A stretch of 64,000 nucleotides of DNA from Dreissena polymorpha (lineage: Eukaryota > Mollusca > Bivalvia > Myida > Dreissenidae). The notes under the pieces are model-generated. The model made no database searches. It was not told the origin of the DNA and saw only the letters and a list, made by a program, of their open reading frames with translations. This document shows, piece after piece, positions 11,944 to 24,512 of the stretch. Position numbers and translations under genes: made by a program. The stretch is taken from positions 1 to 64,000 of the forward strand of contig NW_026273350.1 of NCBI RefSeq assembly GCF_020536995.1. The letters are read 5' to 3'. Each line of letters opens with the position of its first letter. Position 1 is the first letter of the stretch.

Positions 11944-12275
11944 ATGGGGGCGGTGGTTTTTGTTGATAGCGGTGGACGTTGTTGTGGTGGCTGTTGAGAT
12001 GCGGTGGTGGTTGTGGGAGTGTGGTAGTTGTTGTGGGGATATCAGTAGCGGGGGAGGTAATTGAGTTTGTGGCGGTTCTAGCTGTGGGTAGGTGGTGATG
12101 GTGTAGATGATGGTTGCTGTGGTTATAGTGGTGATGCTATAGTGGTGGTGGCCGTGGTGGTTAAGTTGCGGTGTGTTGGTGGTGTTTGAGCCGGTGGACG
12201 TGAAGGGGCGGTTGTGGTTATGGTGGCAACTGGTGTTTGAGTCGGAGGTAGCGGTGCTGTTTTAGTGATGGTGAT
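11944..12275 (+). repeat. GT/GGTGGT-rich low-complexity tract
   Basis: The + strand is dominated by GGTGGT, GTTGTGG and GCGGTGG words for about 330 bp, with no fixed period. It is a degenerate trinucleotide (GTG-type) repeat, strongly strand-asymmetric, and the G-runs could fold into quadruplex-like structures. Confidence 0.8.
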
Positions 12276-13186
12276 TGAGTCAAGGCCGCATAAATGTGTT
12301 CAATTCACGGTGTTTAAGGGCTTAAGACGAGTTAGGGTCGAGTTTTCAGTGTGTGTTATTGATGTTTTATCTGGTTGTTTATTTGTTTTTGTTCGAAACA
12401 TTTTGGTAAAAAATAACATTTAACAATATACTAGTATATAATCTGAATAAGTTAAAACGATATTTTGCAAAAATTGACCTCTGTCAGGTTTTTCGTGAGA
12501 AATTAATGTTTGTAAAAAGCGAACATTTGATATAAGGGAGGCTATCGTGGTGCGCTTACGAAGTCATTATAGCGAAGTTCTTTCCCTTGTTAATATGTAT
12601 ATTGAAATCTGCATAATTGCGCGCAACACAGGAGAACGAGACATTTGTGTACAAGCATGCACTATATATTTTTATTTTTGCAAATTATTATTTTGATCAA
12701 TTATATTACGCTTTAATAGAACTATGTACGCAAAAGTGAAAGTTTGTGTCGGAACCTCAAAACCAAATTACGAAGGCAATGGCGAACAAGCGTTGAGCGT
12801 CGAGTAAAAAAAACAGCAAAAAACTCCGTATACAATCACGCAGAGTACAAAAGAAAGTGTACTTCTGGTACGCCATGCTAATTATAACAGGCCATTAATT
12901 CAAACCACCGAACCAAACATAACGACTCAGTGATAATTTTATATGTCTTCTATTGTTTGTCAAAACAAAAAGACGATCTTTGATTTCACAAAAATTATAA
13001 CAAATATAAGAGATAATATGTTTTCACTGAGCATGGGCTAACAAATGCAAAACCATTAATGTGTAACGTGAATTAATTTATATAATTCGTATCGGAAACT
13101 TCATTTCCCAATGTTGGACAGAATTGACCGGCAATGCGCCGGGAGAAACGGTCCAAAATTGGAAAATGTATTGCTTGTCAAATGAC
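12276..13186. other. Featureless interval
   Basis: I see no ORF with recognisable content and no repeat structure in this stretch. Confidence 0.45.
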
Positions 13187-13345
13187 GCTCTGGGAAACGG
13201 CGTTTAACGCATGTGCGTAAATTGTTGCCCAAGATAACTCTTTGCAGTCTGCTCAGTTTGACCACAGACGGATTGTCTGAATTTTCGTTAATAAGATAGT
13301 TCCTTTAAAGGAAAACATCCATAAAGGCGGAGTTAACGGACATTT
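13187..13345 (+). mobile_element. Family A palindromic MITE, 5' part
   Basis: GCTCTGGGAAACGGCGTTTAA, followed by CGCATGTGCGTAAATTG, matches the outer arm shared by all family A copies here, and CCTTTAAAGGAAAAC...CATAAAGGCGG matches the central spacer. The right arm is missing, and a tail of another dispersed repeat (CGGACAGACGGATG...CCACCCTACC, about 13370-13425) follows directly. Confidence 0.7.
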
Positions 13346-13364
13346 GAAAAAAAAGTCTGAATAA

Positions 13365-13430
13365 TGAAATACCGGACAGACGGATGGTCCAACTGTCATA
13401 TGCCACCCTACCAGGGGTTTAATAATTAGC
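13365..13430 (+). repeat. Fragment of a widespread bivalve dispersed repeat (3' tail)
   Basis: The words ACCGGACAGACGG, CTGTCATATGCCACCCTACC and AGGGGTTTAATAA parallel the tail of the fuller copy at 53768-54143 (GACGGACGGACTGCC and GCCACCCTACTGGGGGCA). The class of the family is not determined. Confidence 0.45.
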
Positions 13431-13799
13431 TTAATATCTAAAAGAGTTGAGAAAATAACCCTCAGGAAAACGGTTATTATAATGAACATTTAGGTTTAAG
13501 GCCTATAACATCGCCAAATATCAATGGGCCGGAACGAATTACACAATTTATCTTTCAGTCATGTAGGTAGACTCGCATACCAAAAAAGCTCAACATCTGA
13601 TATAGTTCCGTTAAAAACCTACGCAAAACAGAAACATAAAAATAATTAAAAGTTTCATGGTCCAATCTAATATAAAGTATAAAGAAGGGAAACTCCAGCT
13701 GCTGGAGCAGTATTGCATTCTCATTATATACAATTAGTTGGTCCTTTATTCAAGGCAGATGACCCATTGCCAAAGCAGCACAAAACAGCACAATACAAA

Positions 13800-13925
13800 A
13801 CAACATAAACCCATATACGAATAAAGCTAGGGTCACCGCCTTGGAATGATCAATGCAAAGCATTGGGGGTTGAAACCGGTTTAGTGCACTCAATCTCACA
13901 CTTGGCCCAGCAATATTCATGATAT
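13800..13925 (+). repeat. Possible dispersed repeat fragment
   Basis: The segment containing GCTAGGGTCACCGCCTTGG and GGTTGAAACCGGTTTAG resembles a repeat I associate with dreissenid sequence, but there is only one copy here, so this rests on memory alone. Confidence 0.25.
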
Positions 13926-14496
13926 ATATAGGTGTAAATAAAATTTAACTGCATAGCATTGCAACTCAAATTAAACAATAATAAAAAGGAATTAAAACGC
14001 ATTCAATGTAATTACCATTAAATTACTCAATGGTAGGAAAGAGACCAGAGCAACACAGTTGTTGACAATTGCGATGGTTCATCTGTGTTGATGGTTGTGA
14101 AAGTAAAACTGTCTAGTAATAGATGTAAACATTTAATAAGGAGTTTTCTTTGAAACTTTAGAGAAGGCTTGAATTTAAAGAGAAAATAGTATTATGGTTA
14201 TATGTCAGTCATACTTTATCATACATTTCTTTATAAAGGTTTTTGATTTTCAAAGTTTGATTTCCGTCTTCATACATTTCTGAAATACTGTTCACACCAA
14301 CATTTCAAGCTTTAGACGTCAAAACGGTGCTGGTTTACTTGTTATATTCTATAATTTTATATAACAAAACAAGTTTAGTTAAGCATTAAAATTCACATGG
14401 AAAAGTGCAAAATTAAAAAAAATAGGGAGGGAAGACTCCTCCCGCACCCTCCCTGGTTGTCTCCCCCCCCCTGTCAAAAATTCCTGCGTACGGTCC

Positions 14497-15260
14497 TGGA
14501 GAACTTAAAGAGATATTTCCAAACCTCTATGTCTTGTATAAGGCAAGCAGAGTGTATAGAGTAACAGAGTCTACCCGTAGGGACAGAACTTGGCACAATA
14601 TTCCCTCGACTGTAGGTCAGGACTTGTTCGTCTCCTCACTGATGATAAAGAGGCACTTTAAGCTGACCATATCATTCAGATGGCCAAAATTGGATGTGGC
14701 TACACAATGATTTACAGTTTTTTACACATTATGATTATGCACATTCCTTTTTTTGTAGTAGTTGGGAACAACCTAAAGTTGTAGCCCCACAGAAACTTGG
14801 AGCGGTCCGTACCGCATCCAAAGAAAACATAAACAATTACTTTACTGAACTGTAATTTTGTTCTGAATGATACAAGCTACCTTAATGCTCCGGAGCTTAT
14901 CTTTCATGTGGACGAATCTGTTTTATCAACAGAGCATAGCCCTCCCGCGATTGTATTAGGAAAATATACTGTATTATAAGCTGTTACGTCACAAGTTGAC
15001 AATGATTGGGGCAGCAAACGCCGTGACGTCGGAAACTATGTATCACCATTCTGTATTTTTAACGGCACAAGATGGTCAGATGATTCTTGGGTGGTTTTGA
15101 AGCGCTGTCTTCCGTTCGTATGTCAGAGGGTGGATGGATCAATAGAGGCTTTTTTGAGCGTTGTCTGAACACTTCACAGAACATCGAATCAGGACAAAAC
15201 TCGCCCTCCGACTCTTTTATTTACCCAAATCACAGATATGTAACTAAAATAAAATATAAA
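14497..15260 (+). pseudogene. Decayed pogo/Tigger (Jerky-like) transposase
   Basis: Scattered forward-frame pieces match the order of a pogo-superfamily transposase. A DNA-binding region comes first (YKASRVYRVTESTRRDRT at about 14540-14600), then QMAKIGCGYTM at about 14675-14710. The linker is APQKLGAVRTASKENINNY (about 14780-14840). The catalytic DDE core begins with APELIFHVDESVLSTEHSPP (about 14890-14950), followed by GNYVSPFCIFNGTRWSDD (about 15035-15085) and MSEGGWINRGFFERCL at about 15120-15170. The Asp of the VDES box is the first catalytic residue; the later ones are not visible. Several frameshifts and stops separate the parts and no ends are recognised, so this is an old cut-and-paste relic. 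A family A fragment follows directly. Confidence 0.75.
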
Positions 15261-15355
15261 GACGGAAAGTGTCGTCCCTAATAAATATGAGCAGATTTCA
15301 CTGTCTAATCTTGGACGACACTTTGCGCACATGCATTAAGTCATGTTTTCCTGCC
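15261..15355 (+). mobile_element. Family A palindromic MITE, 3' part
   Basis: GACGGAAAGTGTCGTCCCTA and GGACGACACTTTGCGCACA are the inner and outer right-arm sequences of family A, ending in GCATTAAG. The copy lacks the left arm and sits between the transposase relic and the LINE-C fragment. Confidence 0.75.
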
Positions 15356-16475
15356 AAATTTTGACAAAAACACTCAAGGACCTATATTACCAACTTACAT
15401 AAAAAATACTAACCCGCCCTAAAGAAGAGAAACATATTTATAAAACATTAATTAAAAACAATGACATTCCAGCTTGTAATACTAAATGGAATTCAGAATT
15501 ATTAAATATTGAATGGAAAAAATTGCATGCACTTGTATTCAATATAACTAAAGAATCTTATATCAGATGGCTCCAGTTCAGAATAGTCCACAGAATATTG
15601 GGGACAAAATCCCTAATGTTCAAAATGAAAATTGTCGCTAATAATGTATGTACATTCTGTAATTTGAAAGTTGAAAATATAATGCACTTGTTCGTGTACT
15701 GTCCACATACCCAGGAAATTATTAAATTTGCTGTTGATATTGTTCGTAGAAGTAGACCAAGCATACATATTCACATTACATGTCAGGATCTTGTACTTGG
15801 AATTATTAATCCAAAATGAATGATTTAAATATAGTATGCCTAGAGCTTAAACGGTATATCTTTTATTGTCAAAGAAAAAAACAGAATTCCTTCAAAATAT
15901 GGACTTGTAATCAGTATGAAACAAACTTTTGAAATTTACAGAAATACAATTAAATCAGAAGAACAATTTACAATATGGTCTCTGGTTAAAATATTTACTG
16001 ACATCTCATATAATGACATAACCAATCATAACACATAATATAAATAATGCTTATAACATATTTATTTGTTGTCGTTGTTGTAAACTCTGCACTATCAGTA
16101 TTTCGTATACAATGCAATTCAGCACTTTATATTTAATTCTCTTATGTGCAATATTTTATGTTAAATGATATACATCCTTATATTCAACATTAATTTAGTT
16201 TGTATTGTACAAACTTGTGTTGTTGTTTTTTCTGTTGTTGTAAAATACTTGAACTATAACACAATTATAATGTGATATGAATGTATGTTGAATGTACTAC
16301 AGTTATATTTATTATATTATATTTATGAACCCATCTAAAAAGCTATACATGAAATACTTTGTTTTATGAAATTTATAATACTTTTTATGAATTTATACAA
16401 TATTATACGTATGTATGCATGTAATATTATAATATTATAAGGAGTGAATAAAATTATGCACGAAAAAAATTAAAA
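15356..16475 (+). mobile_element. LINE-C: 5'-truncated L1/Tx1-like LINE, 3' end only
   Basis: Coding remains of the end of ORF2 (15400-16000) are followed by an AT-rich 3' untranslated region and an A-rich end near 16440-16475, after GTGAATAAAATTATG. 5' truncation of this kind is typical of incomplete target-primed reverse transcription. The whole body, including the polymerase, is absent. The protein style differs from LINE-A and LINE-B. Confidence 0.65.
15402..15819 (+). pseudogene. C-terminal part of LINE-C ORF2, broken
   Basis: The open frame reads ILTRPKEEKHIYKTLIKNND at about 15402-15462, then RWLQFRIVHRILGTKSL at about 15565-15615, and a Cys motif CTFC followed by HLFVYC at about 15652-15700. 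The Trp-Gln-Arg-Ile block followed by a CCHC-like motif matches the distal part of L1/Tx1-type ORF2 proteins. The frame stops at 15817-15819, and further related sequence follows in other frames to about 16010. There is no start codon of its own; the ATG at 15523 is internal. Confidence 0.65.
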
Positions 16476-17429
16476 AAAATCGTGTTTTCCGAGAACGAGG
16501 TATATATTAAAGCTCCAGTAAATCAAAACTTCAAATAATTTTTGCAGACATCAATAGCAAAGCACAACGGAATCGATTAAACATCAAGGAATCAATGTAA
16601 TAGTTTTAATTGAAAAGTTCTATTTGAAATCCCTAAATACGCATTTTGCATCATGCTTATTGATAAATCATGTTTCTATTCGTGCGATATGTGACGATGC
16701 GATGGAGTTGATAGAGTAAGTACAAAACCTCCGTACCCAGCATTGAAGAGAATTGATTTGTTTCTTAACAAGCTTTCCTTTAGAAAGGAACATAATTCAA
16801 CGTCTTTCTTTTAAACAAAATAATTTTCATTGAAATAAATGTCATCAGTCGTGAAACGTTGGCTATCTTCGGAATCCTCCGTAAGATGTACTGTAAATGG
16901 TCTGCTAATCCTGAATTAAGTGTCATTTCCTTATATTAGAAAGTATGGATTTTAAGCATGCGTTTATATTTTTCAGAAGGAATGGGTTTAAATATAACTT
17001 TGTCGCAAGAGTTATGGACAAATTTACTTCCGCTTTTGTCACAGGACTTCCAAAACTATACTTATGGAAGTCACTCTGATAAAGCAGAAGATTAATTTTA
17101 TTAATCAATCTTATGGAGGATTCAGGAGATAGTCCATGTATCACAATTGAATAAGCGAACTAATGTTAAATACCAGGTTTCGTATTGTATATTGAAAACA
17201 CTGCACAACGGTAAACCAGGTCCCTGTTTGTTTGTATAGGTCCCTGTGAAAACTAAAACGCAATTCATTCGGAAAATTCGTGGCAATCGGAAATAATTAA
17301 TCATCTTTCGCTAAAACTCAACATAAAGCAACACAACTGTTTGGGTTGATCATTGTCGATGTTATTGTTTGTACCATATATGTTTAAATAGTACTTTGCA
17401 TTTTGGCACGGTACTCAATCGTCCGGGTA
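16476..17429. other. Featureless interval
   Basis: Short minus-strand ORFs at 16923-17304 show no recognisable motif, and no repeat was seen. Confidence 0.4.
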
Positions 17430-18080
17430 CTGCAGTAGACACAATTGACTATCGAGAACACGGTATTATTTCAATATGAGGAACAAAAACTACCGACAAA
17501 TTTAGTGTCATGATTAGGCGTAAATAGTTTTTATTATTTAATCACAAATATGTGCAGTATTATTCAGTTGGTATGGAAGTCATTCGTGAAAGACTTAAAT
17601 GCCACCGAACTGCTAGCTTGTTATAAATAACACAGTTTGACTTCGATTGCCTATTGAAAAGTATTGTGCTAAGAATCTAAGATGTTCCATTTATAAGAAA
17701 CAAAGATATTTTTATTGATCCGCGTCAGTTAAAAATGGGTCTTATGCCATGTGCGACTAGCGCAGCTATGGTCCAGCCTGCGCATCTCGCAGTAGGTCAG
17801 GAGATACATAATAAGACCACGAAACCTTGAGAAACTGCGCAGACAGCGCTTTATCTACCCTAGCCAACGCGCCAAAAGACCTATTTTCGCATGACGCGAC
17901 TAGAAAAGTATGATTTGAATGCGTGGAAAGAAAACTGCATGTCTAAAGAAAACTACATGCTTATCAACTATTTGAATACCATATACTTCGTTGGTGAAAA
18001 ATAGACTAATAGTTAAAAAATGAGGACACAAAGGATGTGATCTCCCATATTATAATTTTTATTTACGTGTGGTTTGAATA
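17430..18080 (+). repeat. Diverged dispersed segment, copy 1
   Basis: Blocks of this stretch align in order with 39060-39905. Shared words include AATTGACTATCG, a TAGTGTCA-like block, ATTGTGCTAA followed by GTTCCATTT or GTGCCATTT, CGCATGACGCG-type words, and AAAGAAAACTGC. Both copies contain a family G MITE at the same internal site. The identity of the segment is unknown. Confidence 0.6.
17732..17887 (+). mobile_element. Family G MITE, 156 bp
   Basis: It starts AAAATGGGTCTTATGCCATG and ends with GCGCCAAAAGACCTATTTT, which are imperfect inverted ends. The interior contains GCGCAGCTATGG and AACTGCGCAGACAG, partly palindromic words. A related copy sits at 39348-39705. Confidence 0.55.
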
Positions 18081-18859
18081 CACACACAAGTCACAAAAAC
18101 CAACAGCAACAATCTAAATAGTTTTGTTCCATTAACTTATTTAAAGCGTATTTCTCCAACTGTTTTCCAAATCACGATATTATATGTTAGCTATTATATG
18201 TTAGCGTTTCCGATCGACAAAATCTGTCAGCTCGCGACTAAAGTTGATAATGTAAAAAAAAATGGCGACCATCAATTCTAAACTATAACTGCGAGTTTTG
18301 AGGATTTATGAAAGCGGAGAACATTGAGCGCGACCATCGCACATTTTGTAAACGAATATTTAATGTTAAGATGTCAACAAACTTATTATCGCTATATGCC
18401 AAAATTGGTCCATTCCCCTTTGTATATGTACAGATATGTCAAAATCGTTAAATTCTTTTTGAAATAATATACTGTAAAGCAGGGTAATTGTATTATAAAA
18501 CAAATTGGTCCATCAAAGAGATAAGAAATTGAACACAAACATAACGCAAATAATAGGTCATCAAAAGTACGGGACATTCTTAACCAAACTGGTTTTAACG
18601 ATGTATGGCAATTCCACATATATACGGAATTAAATCAGTATTCGAAAGATCGTCTTATCTTGATATTGTTGAAAATAAAATAAAAAACATTGGAATATTA
18701 TTGCTAAATTAAGTTTGTCGTCTCACAAATTATTTATTGAAACGGGTAGACACCGAACATTGTTATAGATGAATGTAAATGTGTTAAACGTTAATGATAT
18801 CGAGGGTGAATATCACTTTGTTCTTAAATGTCCTTACCATGTCGATGTAAGGAAAGCTT
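18081..18859. other. Featureless AT-rich interval
   Basis: No supported feature was seen. Confidence 0.4.
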
Positions 18860-18863
18860 TTAA

Positions 18864-19370
18864 GGGGCCTTTTCACAGAGTTTTGCATGTTTTGAAGTTT
18901 GTCATTCAAATGCTTTATATTGATAGATGTAAATATTGGATATAAAATGATCCAGTAAAAAATCAAGAATAAAATATAAAAACAAGAAGGAAAAAAGGTA
19001 ACCTTCAGCAGGGCTCGAACCACTGACCCCTGGACTCCTGGAGTAAAAGTTATACCACTTAGACTACTCGGCTATCCTTCCGGATACAATATATGATGTA
19101 TTTTATACTATATTTAAGCAATCCTTGTAGTTTCACAAAAAATAACGACAACAACAGAACTCTCCAAATTATTATTTCGTTTCGCGTTGCAACGCTTTAT
19201 AACTTTCGAGATTTTAAGCAGTCAAAAGATGCATATAATGGCTATTTTAGAGCACGGTACATGTCCAGTATTACTGTTTCCTCACAAATATCATAACTAA
19301 AACGAAAATTTGCGATTCTGTAACAACTTTGTTCAATTTTGTCAATTTACTCAAACGTGAAAAGGCCCCT
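18864..19370. mobile_element. Family B MITE copy 1: TTAA-flanked, tRNA-like core
   Basis: The ends are GGGGCCTTTTCAC and its inverse GTGAAAAGGCCCC, with TTAA on both sides (18860-18863 and 19371-19374). At 19002-19083 the minus strand carries a tRNA-like stretch: an A-box-like TAGCCGAGTAGTCTAAG (19058-19074, reversed) and a B-box-like GGTTCGAGCCC (about 19011-19021, reversed). TTAA target duplication is the hallmark of piggyBac (and Kolobok) transposons. No transposase is encoded. Confidence 0.85.
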
Positions 19371-19374
19371 TTAA

Positions 19375-21639
19375 TTCGAAAGTATAATAAATCTCGCCTA
19401 AATATGATCAAGTTTATCGAACTAATTAATAGTTCAAAGAAAAAGGTGTTAAGAAAACTAGCCATGTTTTGTTTAAAGCCAATACGCTTAGAATAATGTA
19501 ATACTTGTTGCCATCATTAAACAACGTTTTTTTACATTGTGTGGTCATCAAGTATTTACCTTTTCCATGTGACATTGTCACTTAAACATGTTGTATTTCG
19601 TTGCTTTTTAAATCGATCTTTCTCTGATATGATGTATGTTTTGTATTTAATTTAAAAGCATGCTGTTATTGTTTATGCATGTGTATGACGATGAGCTGTT
19701 ATGTTCGGTTAACTTGCGACTATTATTTTTGATTGATGTAGGTCAATGAAGTAAGCGTTTACCGCAGATTGTTTAACACATAATTACAGGTTTACCAAAA
19801 CTTAATAAAAACGGTAATTTATACAGTACATTAAAGACACTATCGGGCATCATCCTCACTCTAAACAATAGTTACTTATAGCAATTTGTTAATATTTGCT
19901 GATTCAAGTTCCTTCGTACGCATCTTGTGTTTTATAAGAGTTCGAAATAGTTGCTGTCGTTTGTAAAGTTCCATGCACGAAAAGCGTGAGCGTTGCAACA
20001 GACCAGGTGTTGTTACTACATATTGACGTGCAATTCAGTACATTAAGTATTTTCATTAGGATGAAATGTTAAAATCGGAATAAATGCACACGATGAGAAA
20101 GTATTGACCCATTGAAACTATAAAAAAATACGTTAATTCTCGAATTAAACATGACAGTAGATGGTACGTTCATATCAGTATTGGTGACGGGTGGAGTAGA
20201 GGAGTTACGATTTGATGTCAGTACATGAAAATGAATAAAAATGAAATTGGAAATACATTAAATGAAGCATTTTTTTCAGTCTAAAATATGTAATATGTTA
20301 AATGTCGTTTGATCGACATTAAATACAATTCTCGTTGATACCAATACATTTATTATTAGAATTATGGTGTGGTTCATTCTTTGTAAGACTCACATACTTT
20401 TCCTTAGCACCGACTTAAATGTACGTTGAATTTCTTTTTTCATTTGTGTACTCATAAGTGGATTTTGTGTGAATCCTTTTTAAAATTATTAGAGATTGTA
20501 TTTAAATAAATGAAATTTTCCTATTTTTATCAAAATCTCACCACTGTAGACAATTAAAAGTTAATTACATTGGTGTTCATAAGTCACACTTCATGTCCTG
20601 TGACTGTAAGTAATATAAAATACGTTCAAGGAGTGAACAACTGCAGTGCATTCAGCGCTTTGATTGTATAATATTCAAACGCTAAGACGGAAACGCAAAC
20701 CGCAACGGAAAGCGGGTTGTCTGTACACTCGTGAACCACATTTATAGAACGTAAAACCTATTAACAAATCGTTAATCAAATACTTTTATTTTTAAGCGAC
20801 TGAAAATAAATAAGTTAAATGCATATTTAATACTGAAATAAAGTGTACCATGCGTCCAACTAGACCTACGAACTGTTATACATGCCGCAACAAATGTTAC
20901 ACTGATCTTTTTTTAAACACCTACTATTATAGCATTATATATTACATATGAAATATATACCACCGAAAATTGCTTGTAGGCCTAGTTATTTATACTTTCA
21001 ATACTTTCATCAAATGTTATTAATGATAAACAGGAAGGCCAGAAAACTGCACTGCTACATCCACTGTACTACGGGCGGGACCATACATTAATATTCTTTG
21101 AAGTCCGTATGGAAAAACCAAGCCTGAGATTTTTTTTCGATAATAATGCCAATTCAAAAAGGATTTTATCAACTCTACAAATAACTTTCTGAACATAAAT
21201 GATAAATGTACATGTTTTATCTTTATTTAAAGATTTCTGTAATCATATTAAAAACTGAAAACGAAAACAGTTTGGCCAACCCACCAGCACTATGCATTTG
21301 AAATCTAAGTGAAAACTAACAATACATATAAGCATATAAGGAATGGTGTATGTTCTAGTGTTATACAAGTTAGACCTCCGTAAACAAAAAACGATTCCTG
21401 CCCATAAGGCATAAGCACGCCACAGGCGGGACAGTTTATTACTGGACCCCAATGGACAGAATACAGTAAGATTGTCGCGGAGTCTCTAACGATCAAACAA
21501 CAATTTCTTTGCCTTTCCGCGGAAACCCAGTGTCTGCGTCTCATCTGTGTATCGTTACGTTTTACCGAGATGCTGTTGCAAAGACAACACCAGTAAGATA
21601 AACTTCGGGTTTTACTTAGGAATATTTCACGCGACATGG
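19375..21639. other. Featureless AT-rich interval
   Basis: About 2.2 kb with no supported gene, repeat or element. ORFs of 66-110 codons on either strand show no recognisable motif. Confidence 0.45.
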
Positions 21640-21654
21640 GGCGCTATTGGTCTC

Positions 21655-21760
21655 CACCAAGAAAGATGCCCGTTTAACGCAGTGGTTCGTACACGAGCTT
21701 CTTACGTAGGCGACCCGGGTTCGATCTCCGCTAAATGCCAATGTCGTTTGTTTGTCACCA
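21655..21760 (+). repeat. tRNA-like segment, possible SINE head
   Basis: TTTAACGCAGTGGTTCGTAC resembles a pol III A-box region and CCCGGGTTCGATCTCC a B box (GGTTCGANTCC), spaced about as in a tRNA. The stems do not pair well enough for a working tRNA. A SINE head is the likeliest reading, but a tail was not identified. Confidence 0.4.
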
Positions 21761-22734
21761 TTGAATGTATTTCAGCAAACTCTTTAATACCAAGTGGCTG
21801 GAAATTGCAACTGTAGTTAAAAGTTAACTATAACTTTTGCGAGTCTAGTCAGTAAATTCACCATTAGTGCTGTGAAATACTCCGGGTACACACAGAATGC
21901 AGCCTTCGGCGCGGAAGAACCTCATCAACTTCGATATGCGCATACACGTTCGTTGTTCCCATGGCGTCTTAATGCTTTCTGGACACGTTTCAACGGCACT
22001 ATATTACCATTAAAATCCTGTAGCGTTATATGCACAACTAACATATGTCTGTTAGCAATAAATATACACTGAGTATAAAGTAATAATCAAGTAGGTGTTT
22101 ATACGTAAGGCTTTTTGCTTTGGTCAGGTCTGTATCCATTTCAAGAAGGCAACTCGTTCAGTTATGATACAACACAAATTAAAATCAGCACTATCTATTT
22201 TCGTACAGTCTATTTGTCTGGACGTCCTTTTTGTGCATATGCATATGCCGCGGGATAAAAATATGCTGTAAACGGGTATTTTAAGCAGTTTATGCCAACG
22301 TCCAATCAAGGTACGGTAAATATATGGTCTTCAAAAACCTTATTTTAAAAGTTTTGTTCAAATATTGTTTGAACATATTCCTTAATACATGTATACATGT
22401 ATAAAACAGTATCAGATACCGGGCCATATGAAAAGTTTGGTATAGGGACGAGGGCATATGTTCATTAAAATAAAAACATATTTTCCATAAAATTACAGAA
22501 AATAATGGGATTTTCAAAATTTAAGTCAATTCAGTAAAACAAGTATAAAATGCCATTATCCACTTCTTCTCATGTTTTTAAAAACAGATTTCAAATTACA
22601 ATAAAAAGATATTTCTTCATTATAAATTTACTAAAACTTATATTTTCTCCTTGGCATATTACTTTAAAATCCCTCAATGGAAGTGCATTGGTCCATTTTA
22701 ACTGGAGTAAGAATATATCCTGTTATAGTTTAGC
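21761..22734. other. Featureless interval
   Basis: No supported feature was seen. Confidence 0.4.
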
Positions 22735-22932
22735 TGCGCTGTGGGATAACTGGGCTTAATACATGTAAATGTCTTCCCAGATTAGCCTGTGCAGTCTGGA
22801 TGTTAATTCTTAAAGGAAAACTTTCATAAATTGGAAAGGTGTCGTCCTTGATAAGCCGGTGCGGACTGCACAGGCTTATATAGGATGACACTTTACGCAT
22901 TCAATCCATTTTCCCCAGAACTCATCTCATCT
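22735..22932 (+). mobile_element. Family A palindromic MITE, nearly whole
   Basis: The left arm has GGGCTTAATACATG and CCCAGATTAGCCTGTGCAG, the centre AAAGGAAAACTTTCATAA, and the right arm GTGCGGACTGCACAGGCTTA and GATGACACTTTACGCA. The two arms are inverted copies of one another, so the whole element can fold on itself. There is no array in this copy. Confidence 0.85.
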
Positions 22933-23432
22933 CGTGTATGGTATTCAAATCATTTGACTTTTTTATATACCGGCATTTAAAATTATTATATTTAATTTAT
23001 AATTTTTATTAATATTTTTAGTTTCTTTTTTTCAGGGCCACTCATTCCACAAATCAAATTTTGTAAACATATTTAAGATTAAGGTTCTGCTTTGGAAGAT
23101 TGTTGACCGTATTGCTTAATTTGGCCAGCACACAACTCATGATTATGAAATTATAGGACTTAGGCAAAAATAAGGTGTCGTTTAAAGATTGCTCATAAGA
23201 CGTTAAGTTGCGTAACATTTTCCCTTATTGTCTATGTTCTTTGGAAAGTGCGTTAGCCATATTTGGTATTATTCCTAGACCGAAACAAGTGTAATTAAGG
23301 GAAATTGAGGATGATTTATCGTTGATCATTATACACGCGATTATATTAATAGACTATATGCATGTATGCCATAGATAACTCCCACGTGCATGTTATTTAT
23401 ACGTTGTGTTCCGTGAAAAAAATACTGAATGG

Positions 23433-23662
23433 AGCCTCGTTCTGGGAAACCTGGGATTGATGCGTGTGGATAAATTGTCGTCCCAGATTACACTGTGAAA
23501 TCCGCACCTTCTAGTCATGGACGACACTTTCCATCTACACAAGATTGTCTTTTAGAATCGACTTCCTGTAAACGCAGAATTCCATAAAAGCGGCGTCTCT
23601 GATAAGCCTGTGCAGACTACACAGACTACTTTACGCACATGCATTGAACCCAAGCTCAATTG
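23433..23662 (+). mobile_element. Family A palindromic MITE, whole
   Basis: It begins GCCTCGTTCTGGGAAACC and ends GCATTGAACCCAAGCTCAA, with both arms, the GTCTTTTAGAATCGACTTCC centre and no array. It is a useful unexpanded reference for this window. Confidence 0.8.
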
Positions 23663-24070
23663 TTCCACGTACTTTTTGTCACAACTGAATCTGACAAAGT
23701 GATGATAAACTATATACGCAGTTTTTGATGTTACATAGTGTTCCACCAAGGTTTTTCTCACAGACCATAGCTATCCCTTCTGATCGTATTCTCCCAAAAT
23801 GTGTATCATGTAGTCGCTGTTGAAATAAAAGATAATCGTTCAGGAGAACTGTTATATCAATATGTTTTGAGAATTCTGCGTTATTAAACTCGTGATTTAT
23901 TGACAGCAGATTGAAAATGATTAAATTGATATGCTTAGTACTACGTATTTATTTAAGCATCGTTCTGTGACAACTGAGCTAAATGCTTATTTGTGTGCAC
24001 AGGCAAATATGACACGACATTGTCCGCCTAAACCGGATAAATTTAAGAAGAGACTTAATTTAAACAAACA

Positions 24071-24190
24071 AATACATTACGGCGGAAAGTTTCTTTCATG
24101 ATTAGCCTGTGAACACTGCACAGGCTAATCCGTGACGACACTTTACGCGAATGCATTGAACATAGTTTTCCCAGATCTAGGCTAATGTCA
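24071..24190 (+). mobile_element. Family A palindromic MITE, right half
   Basis: GGCGGAAAGTTTCTTTCATG, GATTAGCCTGTGAACACTG and GACGACACTTTACGCG belong to the right arm; the left arm is missing. Confidence 0.75.
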
Positions 24191-24512
24191 TGTTTTTTTT
24201 TAATTTAAATTTTAAATTATACAAAATTAACAGTGGCAACAGGAATATGAACTTATTAATCCACGGGTATGTGTTGATGCCTTTAATGTGATATATTATA
24301 TCAGTCAGAAAACGTGTTCATTAATAATGTTGACACTAACCATACAGTTTATTTAATCTCGTTTGAAAAGCAAATATATACCCTGAATGTTAACCAAATT
24401 ATATACCCACAGAGATGAATTCGTGTATACTTATTGTTGATCTCAGTTGTTGTTTATCTGACCCCGATCTATTTAAGTAGTACATGATCCGATAACGACC
24501 AATTGAGCTTAA

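Noticed and set aside
14400-16475. A single composite transposon
   Set aside because: The parts belong to different classes (pogo-type transposase, palindromic MITE, LINE 3' end) and have no shared terminal repeats.
16923-17304. Two adjoining minus-strand ORFs as a possible gene
   Set aside because: No domain, no splice pairing and no repeat support; their length is ordinary for AT-rich DNA.
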